From positions 1 to 42,302 of the forward strand of contig JAKAFB010000024.1 in the NCBI GenBank assembly GCA_021818105.1: 42,302 nucleotides of DNA, read 5' to 3'. Below are positions 1-10,360 of the stretch, piece after piece. This DNA is from Acidobacteriota bacterium. GTDB lineage: Bacteria; Acidobacteriota; Terriglobia; Terriglobales; Acidobacteriaceae. A program made the position numbers and the translations under genes. Below the pieces are notes generated by a model. It saw only the letters and a program-made list of their open reading frames with translations. It was not told the DNA's origin and ran no database searches. Within the stretch, counting starts at the first letter, position 1. Every line of letters begins with the position of its first letter.

Positions 1-500
1 ATGCCCTCGGCCTTGCCGAAGCTCACGCCTAGCACCACGTTCGCTGTCTTCCGCGCCGCGCCGGGAACGGTGGTCAGCTCCGCCAGCGTCTGCGGAACCT
101 TCCCGCCAAACTCCTCGGTAATCTTCTTCGCCGCGCCTAGAATCGACTTCGCCTTGTTGCGAAAGAAACCCGTCGAGCGGATCAGGCTTTCGATCTCCGG
201 CTGGCTGGCCTTAGCTATCGCCGCCGGGGTAGGGAAGCGCCGGAACAACTCCGGCGTCACCATATTCACCCGCGCGTCCGTGCACTGCGCTGAAAGAATC
301 GTCGCCACCAGCAGCTCCCACGGCGTGCGATGATCCAGCGCGCACTCCGCATTGGGATACGCCTCATCCAGCCCCTTCAAAATCGCCGCCACCCGCTCCG
401 GCGCAAGGTCGCCGTGTGAGGCAGTCTGGCGATTTGGCCACGTCATGGCAGTCTTCGTCCTGGCGGATGGTTTGCGAGATACTGTCTTTTTGGCCAGCAT
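1..500 (-). CDS. nth: Endonuclease III (DNA glycosylase/AP lyase), C-terminus cut by window edge
   Basis: Read on the minus strand from an ATG at 500, this frame stays open to the window edge (166 codons visible). It gives a classical endonuclease III sequence: the N-terminal helices contain TPWELLVATILSAQCTD, and the helix-hairpin-helix region reads TVPGAARKTANVVLG. The Lys in RKTANVV corresponds to the catalytic lysine of the family, which removes oxidised pyrimidines and nicks the abasic site in base excision repair. The catalytic Asp and the C-terminal 4Fe-4S cysteines would lie beyond base 1 and cannot be checked. A TTG at 530 is a possible earlier start, with a stop just upstream of it at 539. 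The gene lies downstream of hemQ in the same direction. Family assignment is firm; the start is less certain. Confidence 0.9.
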   Translation of the reverse strand, partial: MLAKKTVSRKPSARTKTAMTWPNRQTASHGDLAPERVAAILKGLDEAYPNAECALDHRTPWELLVATILSAQCTDARVNMVTPELFRRFPTPAAIAKASQPEIESLIRSTGFFRNKAKSILGAAKKITEEFGGKVPQTLAELTTVPGAARKTANVVLGVSFGKAEG

Positions 501-669
501 ATCTGCGAGTGTATTCCTGCCTGCAAGCAAATGATTTCAACGAGCAGCGGCCCCGTGGCTGAAGCTTCAATCTCTCCTCGTTCCCGAGGAGCTTTCTTCG
601 CGAAAACTCCGCATATTCATCGAGCGTTCAATGCATGTCTCCACGAAGGCATGGATTTTTCAATCTGCG

Positions 670-1530
670 CTACAGCTTCCCCTCCAGCCACCCGCCCAGC
701 CTCTCCACCGGTAGCCGGATGCCCAGAAAAAACTGCCCGAACAGCGCATACACCGCGCTCACTTCGTCAAAACGCATCTCGTAGATCAGCTTCTTGAAGA
801 CAACAGGGTCCTCGGCGAACAGGTCCACGCCCCACTCCCAGTCGTCCATGCCAATCGAGCCGGAGATAATCTGCTTCACCACGTCGCCATAGCGCCGCCC
901 GATAAGCCCGTGCAGGTGCATCATGCGCTGCCGCTCGGCAAAGGGAACCGTGTACCAGTTCTTGTCCTCGCCACGCTTGCGGTCCATGGGATAAAAGCAC
1001 AGGTACTTTGCCTCCGGTACGGCAGGGAAGAGCCGCGGCTTCATCGCTTCAGCCCCGCGCTTCAGGCTGGCCTCCACCTCGGCATTCCACTCCGCCGAGT
1101 GCATCTCAAAGCCCTTGGCCGAGGCCGCCTCATACGTCTTCCTGCTCGACTCGTACAGCCCCAGCTCCACCACCGACACATACGAGTGCCGCAGCTCCAG
1201 AAAATCAAAAAATTCCGTCTGCGCCAGGTCCAGCTCCACCTGGTTCAGCGCCTCCATCGACTCGCGAAAGTGCACAAAGATCAGATCGCCCTTGTGCCCC
1301 AGTTGTGAGTAGAGCGCCGTCTGCACCGGCCCATCGGCCTGCGCGCGCTCCATGCCCTTCAGCGCGGCAATGGCCTCTGTGGCAATGTGTTCGCGGTCGG
1401 TAGCACTCGTTTTGCGCCATGACTTCCAATCGAACCGGAAAAACTGATGCAGCAGGCTGGAGCCTTCAAGAGTCAGCGGAACGGGGGGAAAGTCAGCCAA
1501 TGGAACCACCTCGCGTATTTTGTGCAACAC
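670..1530 (-). CDS. hemQ: HemQ-type coproheme decarboxylase (chlorite-dismutase fold)
   Basis: A 286-residue protein of the chlorite dismutase superfamily, HemQ/ChdC branch. It would decarboxylate coproheme to haem b using hydrogen peroxide, the last step of the coproporphyrin-dependent haem pathway. The diagnostic loop YPMDRKR is at residues 180-186 and the HLHG motif at 205-208. The expected catalytic Tyr (Y180) and proximal haem-ligand His (H207) are 27 residues apart, as in characterised HemQ proteins. The segment IISGSIGMDDWEWGVDLFAED is also typical of the family. The start is a GTG with an in-frame stop two codons upstream; TTG at 1527 or GTG at 1509 are alternatives, since conserved sequence begins only near VPLTLEG (residue 17). 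It diverges from the DedA gene across 85 bp. Confidence 0.94.
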   Translation of the reverse strand: MLHKIREVVPLADFPPVPLTLEGSSLLHQFFRFDWKSWRKTSATDREHIATEAIAALKGMERAQADGPVQTALYSQLGHKGDLIFVHFRESMEALNQVELDLAQTEFFDFLELRHSYVSVVELGLYESSRKTYEAASAKGFEMHSAEWNAEVEASLKRGAEAMKPRLFPAVPEAKYLCFYPMDRKRGEDKNWYTVPFAERQRMMHLHGLIGRRYGDVVKQIISGSIGMDDWEWGVDLFAEDPVVFKKLIYEMRFDEVSAVYALFGQFFLGIRLPVERLGGWLEGKL

Positions 1531-1615
1531 CCCTCATCTTAGCAAAGTGTGCGTACCTGCCTTGGCACTCCAATGCAGAAAAAAGCCGCTCTGGGCCGAT
1601 ATACTGGGAGCGCCC

Positions 1616-2254
1616 ATGAGCGAAAAAATCCTCGCAGTCCTCGTGCAGTTCATTACGCACGTAATCGATATGGGCGGGTATGCCGGGATTGTCGCCTTAA
1701 TGGGCATCGAGTCCGCCTGCATTCCGCTCCCGTCGGAAATCATCATGCCCTTCGCGGGCTACCTGGTCTATCTGGGCCACTTCAACCTCTTCTGGGCTGC
1801 CACTATGGGCGCCATCGGCTGTAACCTCGGCTCCGTCGTTGCCTACTGGATCGGCGCCAAAGGTGGCCGCCCGCTCGTCGAGCGCTATGGCCGCTGGGTC
1901 TTGATGAGCCACCATGACCTTGACCGCATGACCCACTTCTTTCAGAAGTACGGCTCCATCACGGTTCTGCTGGCGCGCCTACTGCCTGTCGTCCGTACCT
2001 TCATTGCCTTCCCCGCAGGCATCGCAAAGATGCCCCAATGGCGCTTCCACATCTATACTTTTGTGGGTTCATGGCCGTGGTGCTTCGCTTTGGCTTATGT
2101 AGGAATGAAGCTCGGTGAAAAGTGGCACACTGACCCGCGCTTCGAGCAGGCCTTCCACCGCTTCCATCTCGCGGTTGAAATCGCGCTTGTGGCCGGGGCG
2201 GTCTGGTTTGTCTGGGCACACATCAACCGCAACAACCGCCGTGAATCCGCATAG
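1616..2254 (+). CDS. DedA family inner-membrane protein
   Basis: A 212-residue DedA (SNARE-associated/VTT domain) membrane protein. Family members include undecaprenyl-phosphate or phospholipid flippases and proteins needed for membrane-potential homeostasis; which activity this one has cannot be told. Visible signatures are the re-entrant acidic segment ESACIPLPSE near residues 32-41, a glycine-rich GAIGCNLGSVVAYWIGAKGG stretch, and ARLLPVVRTF with the two conserved arginines. Many relatives have Asp where this protein has Asn in GCNLG. The ATG at 1616 is chosen because GGGAG sits five bases upstream; the frame is open further upstream, but that sequence would overlap the hemQ promoter region and lacks DedA character. 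A TATACT hexamer at 1600-1605 may be the -10 element. Confidence 0.9.
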   Translation: MSEKILAVLVQFITHVIDMGGYAGIVALMGIESACIPLPSEIIMPFAGYLVYLGHFNLFWAATMGAIGCNLGSVVAYWIGAKGGRPLVERYGRWVLMSHHDLDRMTHFFQKYGSITVLLARLLPVVRTFIAFPAGIAKMPQWRFHIYTFVGSWPWCFALAYVGMKLGEKWHTDPRFEQAFHRFHLAVEIALVAGAVWFVWAHINRNNRRESA

Positions 2255-2375
2255 TTTGCCCGGCGGCAAGGGACAGCCCCCAGGGCGTACACTGGAGTGT
2301 CCCAAACAAGTCTGACGCTTGCTTTTCAGCGTCTGGAAATTGTGAGTCATCACTCAAGCAAGGTTAGGAGAAACA

Positions 2376-3722
<1,347 letters not shown>

Positions 3723-3754
3723 CCATCAACACAGGCTGTCGTTTATCGCACAGG

Positions 3755-3780
3755 GCCCCATCCGCAAGGATGGGGCTTTT
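3755..3780 (+). terminator. Rho-independent terminator of ino1
   Basis: A perfect 9-bp GC-rich stem (GCCCCATCC/GGATGGGGC) with a GCAA tetraloop is followed directly by TTTT, 32 bp after the ino1 stop codon. This is the clearest intrinsic terminator in the window. Confidence 0.93.
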
Positions 3781-3908
3781 CTGTGCAAACACAATTCCTT
3801 TCCGATATTCTCTTTGCAGGTGATGCCGCGGTTAAGTGCCCTGCGTATACACAGCGTCCAATCACGCTCTGGCGCGGCTCGCACAATGTGTTGACCTCGG
3901 GGGTGCTC

Positions 3909-4634
3909 ATGCGTCTTCCGCATCTCGCTTTTCTTGCCCTGTTAGGCCCTGTTGCGCTTGCCTGTGCCGCGCAGGTGCCTGCCACCGGAGCGCCCACGCC
4001 TGCCCCGGCGCCGGCAACAACCGCACCTGCGCCGCAGGCCGCTGAGCCCGTACCTGCCATGCCCATTCCGGCAGTGCCTTCATCCTTCCTCAAACCCGCA
4101 CTCAATGGCGTCAGGCAAACGCTGGGTAGCCTTGATCTTGAACGCTGGAAGAAAGGCGGCATTCGCGATGAGGCCATGCGCGAAATCTCCGCGATTCTGC
4201 AGGACATGCAGGAGAACCTGCCGCCGCTCATGAATGACGCGGACGCAGCCCCCGGAGCGATTAGCAAGACCCTGCCGCTCTCCCGCCACATTGACGCGCT
4301 CTACGACGTTCTCCTCCGCGTCGAGGAGGCCTCACGCGTCGTCGCCACCGGAGAGCAGGTTGACCAGCTCCAGTTGGCCCTCAAGAATCTTGGTGAAGCG
4401 CGCCTCGCTCTCGATAAACAGCTGCAGGAGCTGGCCGTCGCTCATGAGCAGCAGATCACCAACCTCAGCACCAGGCTTGAGGCGGCCCTCGCAGTCAAAT
4501 GCCCGCCGCCTCCGCCTCCACCCGTGTGCCCGCCGCCCACCACGCACAAGGCGCGCAAGAAGAAGCCTGCTGCTGCCACGGAGCAGAAAAAATCAACCAC
4601 CCCGGCAACCACAGCTCCCACGACACCCAAGTAG
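3909..4634 (+). CDS. Secreted Ala/Pro-rich coiled-coil protein of unknown function
   Basis: About 241 residues, not recognised as a named family. It starts with a signal peptide (MRLPHLAFLALLGPVALACAA), continues with a low-complexity Ala/Pro/Thr linker to about residue 55, then a mostly helical domain (about 60-195) rich in Leu, Glu, Gln and Arg with heptad-like spacing. It ends with a CPPPPPPPVCPPP segment and a Lys/Ala/Thr/Pro-rich tail. Two cysteines flank the proline run. The ATG at 3909 follows GGGGG; a GTG at 3903 is an alternative, and the frame is open back to 3783 but that part overlaps the ino1 terminator. The composition suggests a periplasmic or cell-wall-spanning protein. Convergent with the arabinofuranosidase gene. 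Function unknown. Confidence 0.72.
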   Translation: MRLPHLAFLALLGPVALACAAQVPATGAPTPAPAPATTAPAPQAAEPVPAMPIPAVPSSFLKPALNGVRQTLGSLDLERWKKGGIRDEAMREISAILQDMQENLPPLMNDADAAPGAISKTLPLSRHIDALYDVLLRVEEASRVVATGEQVDQLQLALKNLGEARLALDKQLQELAVAHEQQITNLSTRLEAALAVKCPPPPPPPVCPPPTTHKARKKKPAAATEQKKSTTPATTAPTTPK

Positions 4635-4705
4635 TGGGGAACAAGGCCACCAGTACAGTGAATGCGGGCCCCGGTTGCCTCGCGTGTGCCAACTATGTTC
4701 CGGCC

Positions 4706-6628
4706 TCAATCCACGCGGATGTCGAAGACCTGAATCGAATACTTCGGCAGCGTGTAACTGAACTTTGCGCCGGCGTTGGAAATCTTGCTCGTAACCGGAA
4801 CGATCCTCTTCGGATCCGTGATGGAGTTTGTCTCCTGCATGGTCCTGCCCCGCAGTGTTGTCACCGTCGCCTCGCTCTGCACGTGTGCCGCGCCTGTCAG
4901 TGCAACCTCCAACGGCTGTGCCGTCGACGCGGCATTCACCAGCTTCAGGTGCACCACATGCGTCTTTGAATCGTACGTTGCCGACTCAAACAGCCTCGGA
5001 TTTGGCGTCTCCAGATTCGTCTTCAAAATCCCGTCGCCCAGATGCGTGCTGAACATCACCTGCGCGTAATAGCTGGGAGATCCGTAGCTTGTCATCGCAT
5101 CATAGCCAATCAGGTCGCTCGGCCATTGCATCGCTCCCGGACTCACGTTGACGAACAGCGGTGCATATGAGGCCATCACCACGATGTCGCTGTTGCGCTC
5201 CAGCCCCGTCATCCATGCGGCGTCGCCCAGCGCGGCGCCCAGATTCGTTGTCGGCGATCCCTCCCGTGTGGCCCATTCGCCCACCAGGATCTTCGGCCCG
5301 CTACGATCGTATGTGTCGTAGTGGTGTACATCCTGAAAGAACTGTTGTGCAGTCCGGTAAAAATGCGTATGCAGCACGTGATCGTTGTCGTCCAGAATAT
5401 CGGGCCGCACCGCCGTTACCGGAGCCGCAGCCACAATCTGTAATGCCGGATATCGGTGCTTGATCGCTTTGTAAAACTGTGCAAACCGTGCATTGTATGT
5501 GCCTGAGGGGTCGTGGTACTCCTCGTTCCCAATCTCCACATACTTCAGCACAAACGGCGCCGGATGCCCATCCTTGGCGCGTTCGGCGCCCCAGCGCGTG
5601 TTCACTCCGCCGGTCACGTATTCAATCTCGTCCAGCGCGTCCTGCACGTACGGCTCAAGATCCTTTCCCGGCTTGATGTGTTCATGGTTCAGCGAGTAGC
5701 CGGAGAAGACCGCCAGCAGCGGCTCCATGTGAAGGTCTTCGCACCATGTCAGGAACTCCAGAAGGCCCATTCCGTCCGAGGACCAGTAGTTCCACGGTGT
5801 CGTATGCGTGGGCCTGTCCACCAGCGGGCCAATCGTCTTCTTCCACTCGAAGTGCTCATTCAATTGCTCGCCTTCCAGGTAGTTCCCGCCCGGAAAGCGC
5901 AGAAACGCCGGGTGCAGCGCGGTCAGCATCTCCATCAGGTCCGTGCGCTTGCCGTTTGCTTCACTCTTGTATGTCGGTGGAAACAGCGAAATCAGTTGGA
6001 ACCATACCGTCCCCGGATGCTCCACAAGGAACTCCAGATGGTAATCCGCCGAGGGATTAAGCTCGCCCGTCCGTAGTGTGTACTGGTACTGCTGCCATGC
6101 AATGCCCAATGACGGAATCGATGTCGAGTCCGCGACCTCGCCCGTCTTGTCATTCACCAGCCGAATCGTCACACCGCCCAGCAGCGGGCTTTCTGCTTTG
6201 GCCCAGAAAGATCCCCCATATGCCGTCTTCGGGCGCATCGCCATGCCCCAGAACCCGGTGTTGTAAAACCCCGCCTCAGCTCCCGGCCCTGCCGACGCAA
6301 CCGTCAGCATCAGGCTGTGCCTAAGCGCCGCGCTCGGTCCTGTGCTTGCATCAACCTCCATCGTGGCCCGCGCGTCGCCATTCTGGATGAGCACCCAGTT
6401 CTCCAGGCTTAAGCCCTTCACGGTCTTGAAAGTTCGGTTGCTCACCATCTCCGCATACAGCCCACCGTCATAGGAGTGGTTGATCTCTTCTGACATGATT
6501 CCGTAAAGCGTCGGACTCACCTTCGCCACCGTCTCCGCCACATCCACGGTCAAGTGTGCTGTCGCCTGGGAAAAGCACGGAAGGGAAGCAGTGGCAAGAA
6601 GCAGTGCTCCTGCGAAGACAAGGCGCAT
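4706..6628 (-). CDS. Secreted alpha-L-arabinofuranosidase (GH51)
   Basis: A 640-residue glycoside hydrolase of family 51, releasing terminal arabinose from arabinoxylan, arabinan or arabinogalactan. The signal peptide (MRLVFAGALLLATASLPCFSQA) marks the ATG at 6628 as the start. The frame is open up to 6760, but those 44 extra codons would hide the signal peptide. An N-terminal beta-rich region (about 20-220) resembles the carbohydrate-binding part of these enzymes and is followed by the TIM barrel with FLRFPGGNYLEG. The catalytic acid/base is E369 in EIGNEEYH and the nucleophile is E451 in LVGEWATREG; the C-terminal beta domain follows. A LacI-type half-symmetric site lies at 6654-6665. The gene is downstream of the phosphatase gene, but the 128-bp gap and own operator suggest independent transcription. 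Confidence 0.93.
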   Translation of the reverse strand: MRLVFAGALLLATASLPCFSQATAHLTVDVAETVAKVSPTLYGIMSEEINHSYDGGLYAEMVSNRTFKTVKGLSLENWVLIQNGDARATMEVDASTGPSAALRHSLMLTVASAGPGAEAGFYNTGFWGMAMRPKTAYGGSFWAKAESPLLGGVTIRLVNDKTGEVADSTSIPSLGIAWQQYQYTLRTGELNPSADYHLEFLVEHPGTVWFQLISLFPPTYKSEANGKRTDLMEMLTALHPAFLRFPGGNYLEGEQLNEHFEWKKTIGPLVDRPTHTTPWNYWSSDGMGLLEFLTWCEDLHMEPLLAVFSGYSLNHEHIKPGKDLEPYVQDALDEIEYVTGGVNTRWGAERAKDGHPAPFVLKYVEIGNEEYHDPSGTYNARFAQFYKAIKHRYPALQIVAAAPVTAVRPDILDDNDHVLHTHFYRTAQQFFQDVHHYDTYDRSGPKILVGEWATREGSPTTNLGAALGDAAWMTGLERNSDIVVMASYAPLFVNVSPGAMQWPSDLIGYDAMTSYGSPSYYAQVMFSTHLGDGILKTNLETPNPRLFESATYDSKTHVVHLKLVNAASTAQPLEVALTGAAHVQSEATVTTLRGRTMQETNSITDPKRIVPVTSKISNAGAKFSYTLPKYSIQVFDIRVD

Positions 6629-6653
6629 ATATACCGTACCTTTGTGAAAATAA

Positions 6654-6665
6654 GAGAACGTTTTC
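6654..6665 (-). promoter_or_regulatory. Candidate LacI-family operator of the GH51 gene
   Basis: The 12-mer GAGAACGTTTTC has one mismatch from perfect dyad symmetry around a central CG, the usual core of LacI/GalR-family operators (GAAAACGTTTTC-like). It lies 26 bp upstream of the arabinofuranosidase start. No LacI-family gene is in the window, so the regulator would be encoded elsewhere. The assignment is from pattern only. Confidence 0.45.
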
Positions 6666-6756
6666 CGGAGTATTAGGCTCAACTTAGTGCATACATCTGG
6701 AGTCGTCAAGCCTGCGGCGTCAATCTTCACATGCTGTTCACATGCGCTTCCGCGCT

Positions 6757-8904
6757 TCATCCTGCCGGTGTCTCGGCCAGCCTGCGCACTGTCAGCACCG
6801 TGATGTCGTCCTCTTGCCCAAAGGCCTTCGCCGCGTCTGCAATATAAAACGCTGACTGGTTGCTCAGGTTGTGAACCCGCTCAAAGCCAAACAGTTCGCC
6901 CGTCGTCATCTCCCGTGCCTCCACCACTCCGTCTGAGAGCAGCAGCAGCCGGTCGCCGGGGTGCAGATAGAGGCTCATCTCGTCGTAGCTCACCTCGGGA
7001 ATCGCTCCCAGCGGCAGCCCTCCCGGCACAGCCACTTCCTGGCTGTTGATATAGGGCGGCAGATGTCCCGCATTGGCCATCACCAGTTCGCCGTCGTGCC
7101 GAAACCAGATCGCTTGGCATGTCGTCAGGCTCTCGCTTCCTGCCAGCACGCGGTTGAGCGACTCCAGTATTTTCGCCGGGCTTCGCTCCTCCGTCTTGCG
7201 CAGCGCGCCCATCAGCATTGACACGTTCATGGCCGCCTTCAGCCCCTTGCCCGCCACATCGCCAATCACCACCAGCAGGCTGCCATCCCCATCCGGCTGT
7301 ACGTGGAAGAAGTCTCCGCCCACTTCATGCGCGGGCTCGTACACTGAGTCCACCTCGTAGCCCGGTGTCGCCATCTTCTCCCGCGGAATCATCAGCTCCT
7401 GCACGCTGCGCGCCGCCGCCAGTTCGCTGCTGGCGCGCTCCTGATCATGCTGAATACGGAGGAACCGCACAAGGATAATCACCACGATCGACAGGATCCC
7501 GGCAAAGTCCGCCACGGAGTTAAAGTGGATCGGCACCGGACCTGCCAGAATCGTCAGCGGCGAGTGGTACTGCCCCGGCCCAAAGTTCGTCACTCCGCCC
7601 GTCAGGATCGGCTCCACCCAGCCCACCAGCGTTAGCAGAAGCGGAATCAGCAGCAGGCCCGCCTCAAAGTTCTTGCGTACCGTCGCCACCGCCAGGGTGA
7701 TGAAGTTGAAGGCCAGCCACCCAGCCATCCATAGCGTGCTGCCCACCAGCACAACCGCGAGGATGATCCCGACCACCGGGCTGTGCCCCACCATCAGCAG
7801 CACCGGCCCCGCCAGCGCCAGAATCGGCGCCGTGTACCGCAGCAGCCAGATGTACCAGCGCCGCGGTAGGGCAAGAAACGCCGCCAGAAACTCGAAGTAC
7901 AGATACGCCGCAATAAACACCAGTTGCAGCGTTGCCGCCGCATACCAAAGCTGGTCCAGTTGCGCCGTACTTCCCGCCAGGTCGATAAAGCCAATCGGCG
8001 CCTGCACCAGCTCATGCAGCGCCAGCCACAGGTACTCCGCGTGCCCCTTCTGCGTGAAGTAGAGCACCAGCAGGAACACCGCCAGCACTGCGAATAGAAT
8101 TGACGTCACCAGCCGTGGCAGGTGCTCGAAGAACGTGTGCGAACTCCATGACTCCAAATCCTTTGCCAGGTCTGCCGGATGCCCCAGACGCAGCGATCGA
8201 TTCGTAAAGAAGTTCGTATACGAAGCAAGTCCGAATGGGATGTAGAGTGTGCGGATGACAAGCGTCAGATCCGTCTCCTCCGGCGGCACGTTCAAGTCGT
8301 AAATGCGCGAAATCTCCTGGTAGCGCCCCGCCGCCTGGCCATTCGGCCCTTCCGGCGTAATCAGCTTGCCATTGGCAAACACATCCACGCCCGGTCCGCC
8401 CGCCTCCACATTCATGGTCGCGCTCTGCGCCACCGGCACCGCGATCAGCAATGCAATCGGCCCATGATTCGGCTTCAGCTTCACATGCAGCCGAAACCAC
8501 ACAAATGGCCGCCCATGCCGCGGATGCGGCCCGGCGCCGGGCTCAGGCGACGGCGCTCCGCCCTCTGGCCGGTCAAGATCCTGCAGGTCGTCCAGCGAGT
8601 CGCCCGTGTTCCGCACCACCCACTTCAGGTCATCAAAATCCGATCCGGACGCTGCGGTGTTCGCCGTTACGCCCACGCGCCAACCCTTCTCAAGCGTCAG
8701 CGGGGAACCGATCTGCGTCGCGTCAATCACCACCGGCGGCGTCGCCTGCGCATTCACGTCCGCAGGTGGAAGGTGTTGCTTCCCGGTAATCGCCTCTAAA
8801 AGGGGCCGATGCGGAGGTTCCTGCTGTGCAGGTACTTGCTGCCACGCGCACACCAGCAGCGCGGCGATCCCTAGAACGCGAAGTACCAGAACAGCGCCTC
8901 GCAC
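6757..8904 (-). CDS. Membrane-anchored SpoIIE/RsbU-type PP2C serine phosphatase
   Basis: About 715 residues. A signal-like N-terminus (AVLVLRVLGIAALLVCAW) is followed by an extracytoplasmic beta-rich region (about 30-255), a block of roughly seven hydrophobic helices (about 265-510), a short coiled linker (RIQHDQERASSELAAARSVQELMIP), then a C-terminal PP2C/SpoIIE phosphatase domain. The metal-binding motifs GGDFFHV, GDVAGKG, SDGVVEA and GQEDDITV are all present, so the enzyme should be active. Relatives dephosphorylate anti-anti-sigma factors in partner-switching cascades. No anti-sigma or STAS gene is adjacent, so the target is unknown. The start is GTG at 8904, chosen because AGGAGG sits four bases upstream and it begins at the signal sequence; an ATG at 8982 is weaker. 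Confidence 0.88.
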   Translation of the reverse strand: MRGAVLVLRVLGIAALLVCAWQQVPAQQEPPHRPLLEAITGKQHLPPADVNAQATPPVVIDATQIGSPLTLEKGWRVGVTANTAASGSDFDDLKWVVRNTGDSLDDLQDLDRPEGGAPSPEPGAGPHPRHGRPFVWFRLHVKLKPNHGPIALLIAVPVAQSATMNVEAGGPGVDVFANGKLITPEGPNGQAAGRYQEISRIYDLNVPPEETDLTLVIRTLYIPFGLASYTNFFTNRSLRLGHPADLAKDLESWSSHTFFEHLPRLVTSILFAVLAVFLLVLYFTQKGHAEYLWLALHELVQAPIGFIDLAGSTAQLDQLWYAAATLQLVFIAAYLYFEFLAAFLALPRRWYIWLLRYTAPILALAGPVLLMVGHSPVVGIILAVVLVGSTLWMAGWLAFNFITLAVATVRKNFEAGLLLIPLLLTLVGWVEPILTGGVTNFGPGQYHSPLTILAGPVPIHFNSVADFAGILSIVVIILVRFLRIQHDQERASSELAAARSVQELMIPREKMATPGYEVDSVYEPAHEVGGDFFHVQPDGDGSLLVVIGDVAGKGLKAAMNVSMLMGALRKTEERSPAKILESLNRVLAGSESLTTCQAIWFRHDGELVMANAGHLPPYINSQEVAVPGGLPLGAIPEVSYDEMSLYLHPGDRLLLLSDGVVEAREMTTGELFGFERVHNLSNQSAFYIADAAKAFGQEDDITVLTVRRLAETPAG

Positions 8905-9113
8905 TTTTCCTCCTTTGTGCTGCGTGTTCACCACTTTAATGCAGACGGGGGCCTGCTCCAAGTTAGACGGCGGATGCGCCATAATTTTTCATCCCGGCAA
9001 AACCGTGAAATTTCTCTCTCGCGCTGCCTTTCCGCCCTAAACTGGCGTCTAATGGATGAAGCGAAGCGGAGCAGGAATACGCGAGCTTGTGCGACCCATC
9101 AGGGGGTGAGTTC
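8905..9113. other. Divergent promoter region, phosphatase gene / M48 protease gene
   Basis: A 209-bp stretch between the start codons of two divergent genes, so it should hold both promoters. It contains the two ribosome-binding sites (AGGAGG for the phosphatase at its left end, AGGGGG for the protease at its right end). No convincing -10/-35 pair or operator could be picked by eye. Confidence 0.5.
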
Positions 9114-10352
9114 ATGAACAAAATTTCGTTGCGATTGGGAACCGGTTTGCTGGCCTCCTATGTGCTGGCTTCTGCTGTTACCCTCTGGGCGCAAAGCACC
9201 ACCCAGTCCACCCCATCCAGCACGCCTCCAGCCTCCACGCCCACCGCGCAGCCCGCTCCCGGCACCACTCCCGTCGCCGGTGACGTTCCCGCACCGGCTG
9301 CAAAGGGCGATGCCTCAAAGGACAAAGACAAACAAAAGAAGGATAAGAACCAGAAGAACGACCAGGATCTCAATGTCAACCCCGAGAAGGTCGTCGAGCC
9401 CGGCAGCCAGATGATTAAGGTCAAGCCCGGTAGCATCGACGACGTCAACGCCGTCGGCAATCGCAACATCGGCGGCCGCGGATTCGGCAACTGGTACTCC
9501 ACTGACACTGAAATCAAGATGGGCAAGACCTACGCCGACGAGATTGAGAAAAGCACTCGCTTTATCACCGATCCCGTCGTCACCGAGTACGTGAACCGCA
9601 TCGGACAGAACATCGTCAAAAACTCTGACTGCAAAGTGCCCTTCACCATCAAGGTCATTGACTCCGACGAGATCAACGCCATGGCCCTGCCCGGCGGCTT
9701 CTTCTACGTCAACTCCGGCCTCATCCTCAACGCTGACGAGGAGGCCGAGCTGGCCGGCGTCATGGCCCATGAGGTGGCCCACGTCTGCGCACACCACGCC
9801 GTCCGTGAGCAGACGCGCATGAACTACGCGCAAATCGGTACCATCCCCCTCATCATGATGACCGGCTACAGTTGGACCGGCTATGGCATCTACGAGGCCG
9901 CCCAGTTCGCCATTCCCATGACCTTCCTCATGTTCTCCCGCGAGTTTGAGGCGCAGGCTGACTTCCTCGGCGTGCAGTACATGTACCGCTCCGGCTATGA
10001 CCCCCAGGCCTTCATCAGCTTCTTTGAGAAGATTCAGGCCCTCGAAAAGCGCAAACCCGGCCTCGTCGCCAAAGCATTCTCTGATCACCCCCAGACGCCC
10101 GACCGCATCCTCCATTCGCAGGAGGAGATAGCCAAGATCCTTCCTGCCAAGAATGAGTACCTCGTCACCACCTCCGAGTTCGATGACGTCAAGGCCCGCC
10201 TGGCCCGTATTGAGAACAAGCGCCGTCTGCTCGATACGCACAAGAACAAGCCCTCGCTCCGTCGTGCCAGCGCAGACACTACGGACAATGGCAACGGCAA
10301 TGGCGACCCCACCGACAGGCCCACGCTCCACCGCCGCGACGACCAGAACTAA
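9114..10352 (+). CDS. Secreted M48-family zinc metalloprotease
   Basis: A 412-residue exported peptidase. A signal peptide (MNKISLRLGTGLLASYVLASAVTLWAQ) is followed by a Pro/Thr/Ala- then Lys/Asp-rich linker to about residue 105, then the M48 domain. The zinc motif HEVAH is at residues 219-223 and the third ligand is the Glu of SREFEAQAD further on; FSDHPQTPDR is a typical late family motif. The C-terminal 40 residues are basic and Asn/Gly/Asp-rich without recognised structure. The ATG at 9114 has AGGGGGTGAG just upstream. Periplasmic M48 enzymes of this layout (BepA-like, without visible TPR repeats here) act in outer-membrane protein quality control; that role is inferred. A GC-rich hairpin follows the gene. 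Confidence 0.92.
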   Translation: MNKISLRLGTGLLASYVLASAVTLWAQSTTQSTPSSTPPASTPTAQPAPGTTPVAGDVPAPAAKGDASKDKDKQKKDKNQKNDQDLNVNPEKVVEPGSQMIKVKPGSIDDVNAVGNRNIGGRGFGNWYSTDTEIKMGKTYADEIEKSTRFITDPVVTEYVNRIGQNIVKNSDCKVPFTIKVIDSDEINAMALPGGFFYVNSGLILNADEEAELAGVMAHEVAHVCAHHAVREQTRMNYAQIGTIPLIMMTGYSWTGYGIYEAAQFAIPMTFLMFSREFEAQADFLGVQYMYRSGYDPQAFISFFEKIQALEKRKPGLVAKAFSDHPQTPDRILHSQEEIAKILPAKNEYLVTTSEFDDVKARLARIENKRRLLDTHKNKPSLRRASADTTDNGNGNGDPTDRPTLHRRDDQN

Positions 10353-10360
10353 GCTCCTGA

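Noticed and set aside
574..591. 7-bp hairpin CTCCTCG/CGAGGAG between hemQ and nth as a terminator
   Set aside because: The T-rich side points against the direction of the flanking minus-strand genes, so a terminator function is not supported.
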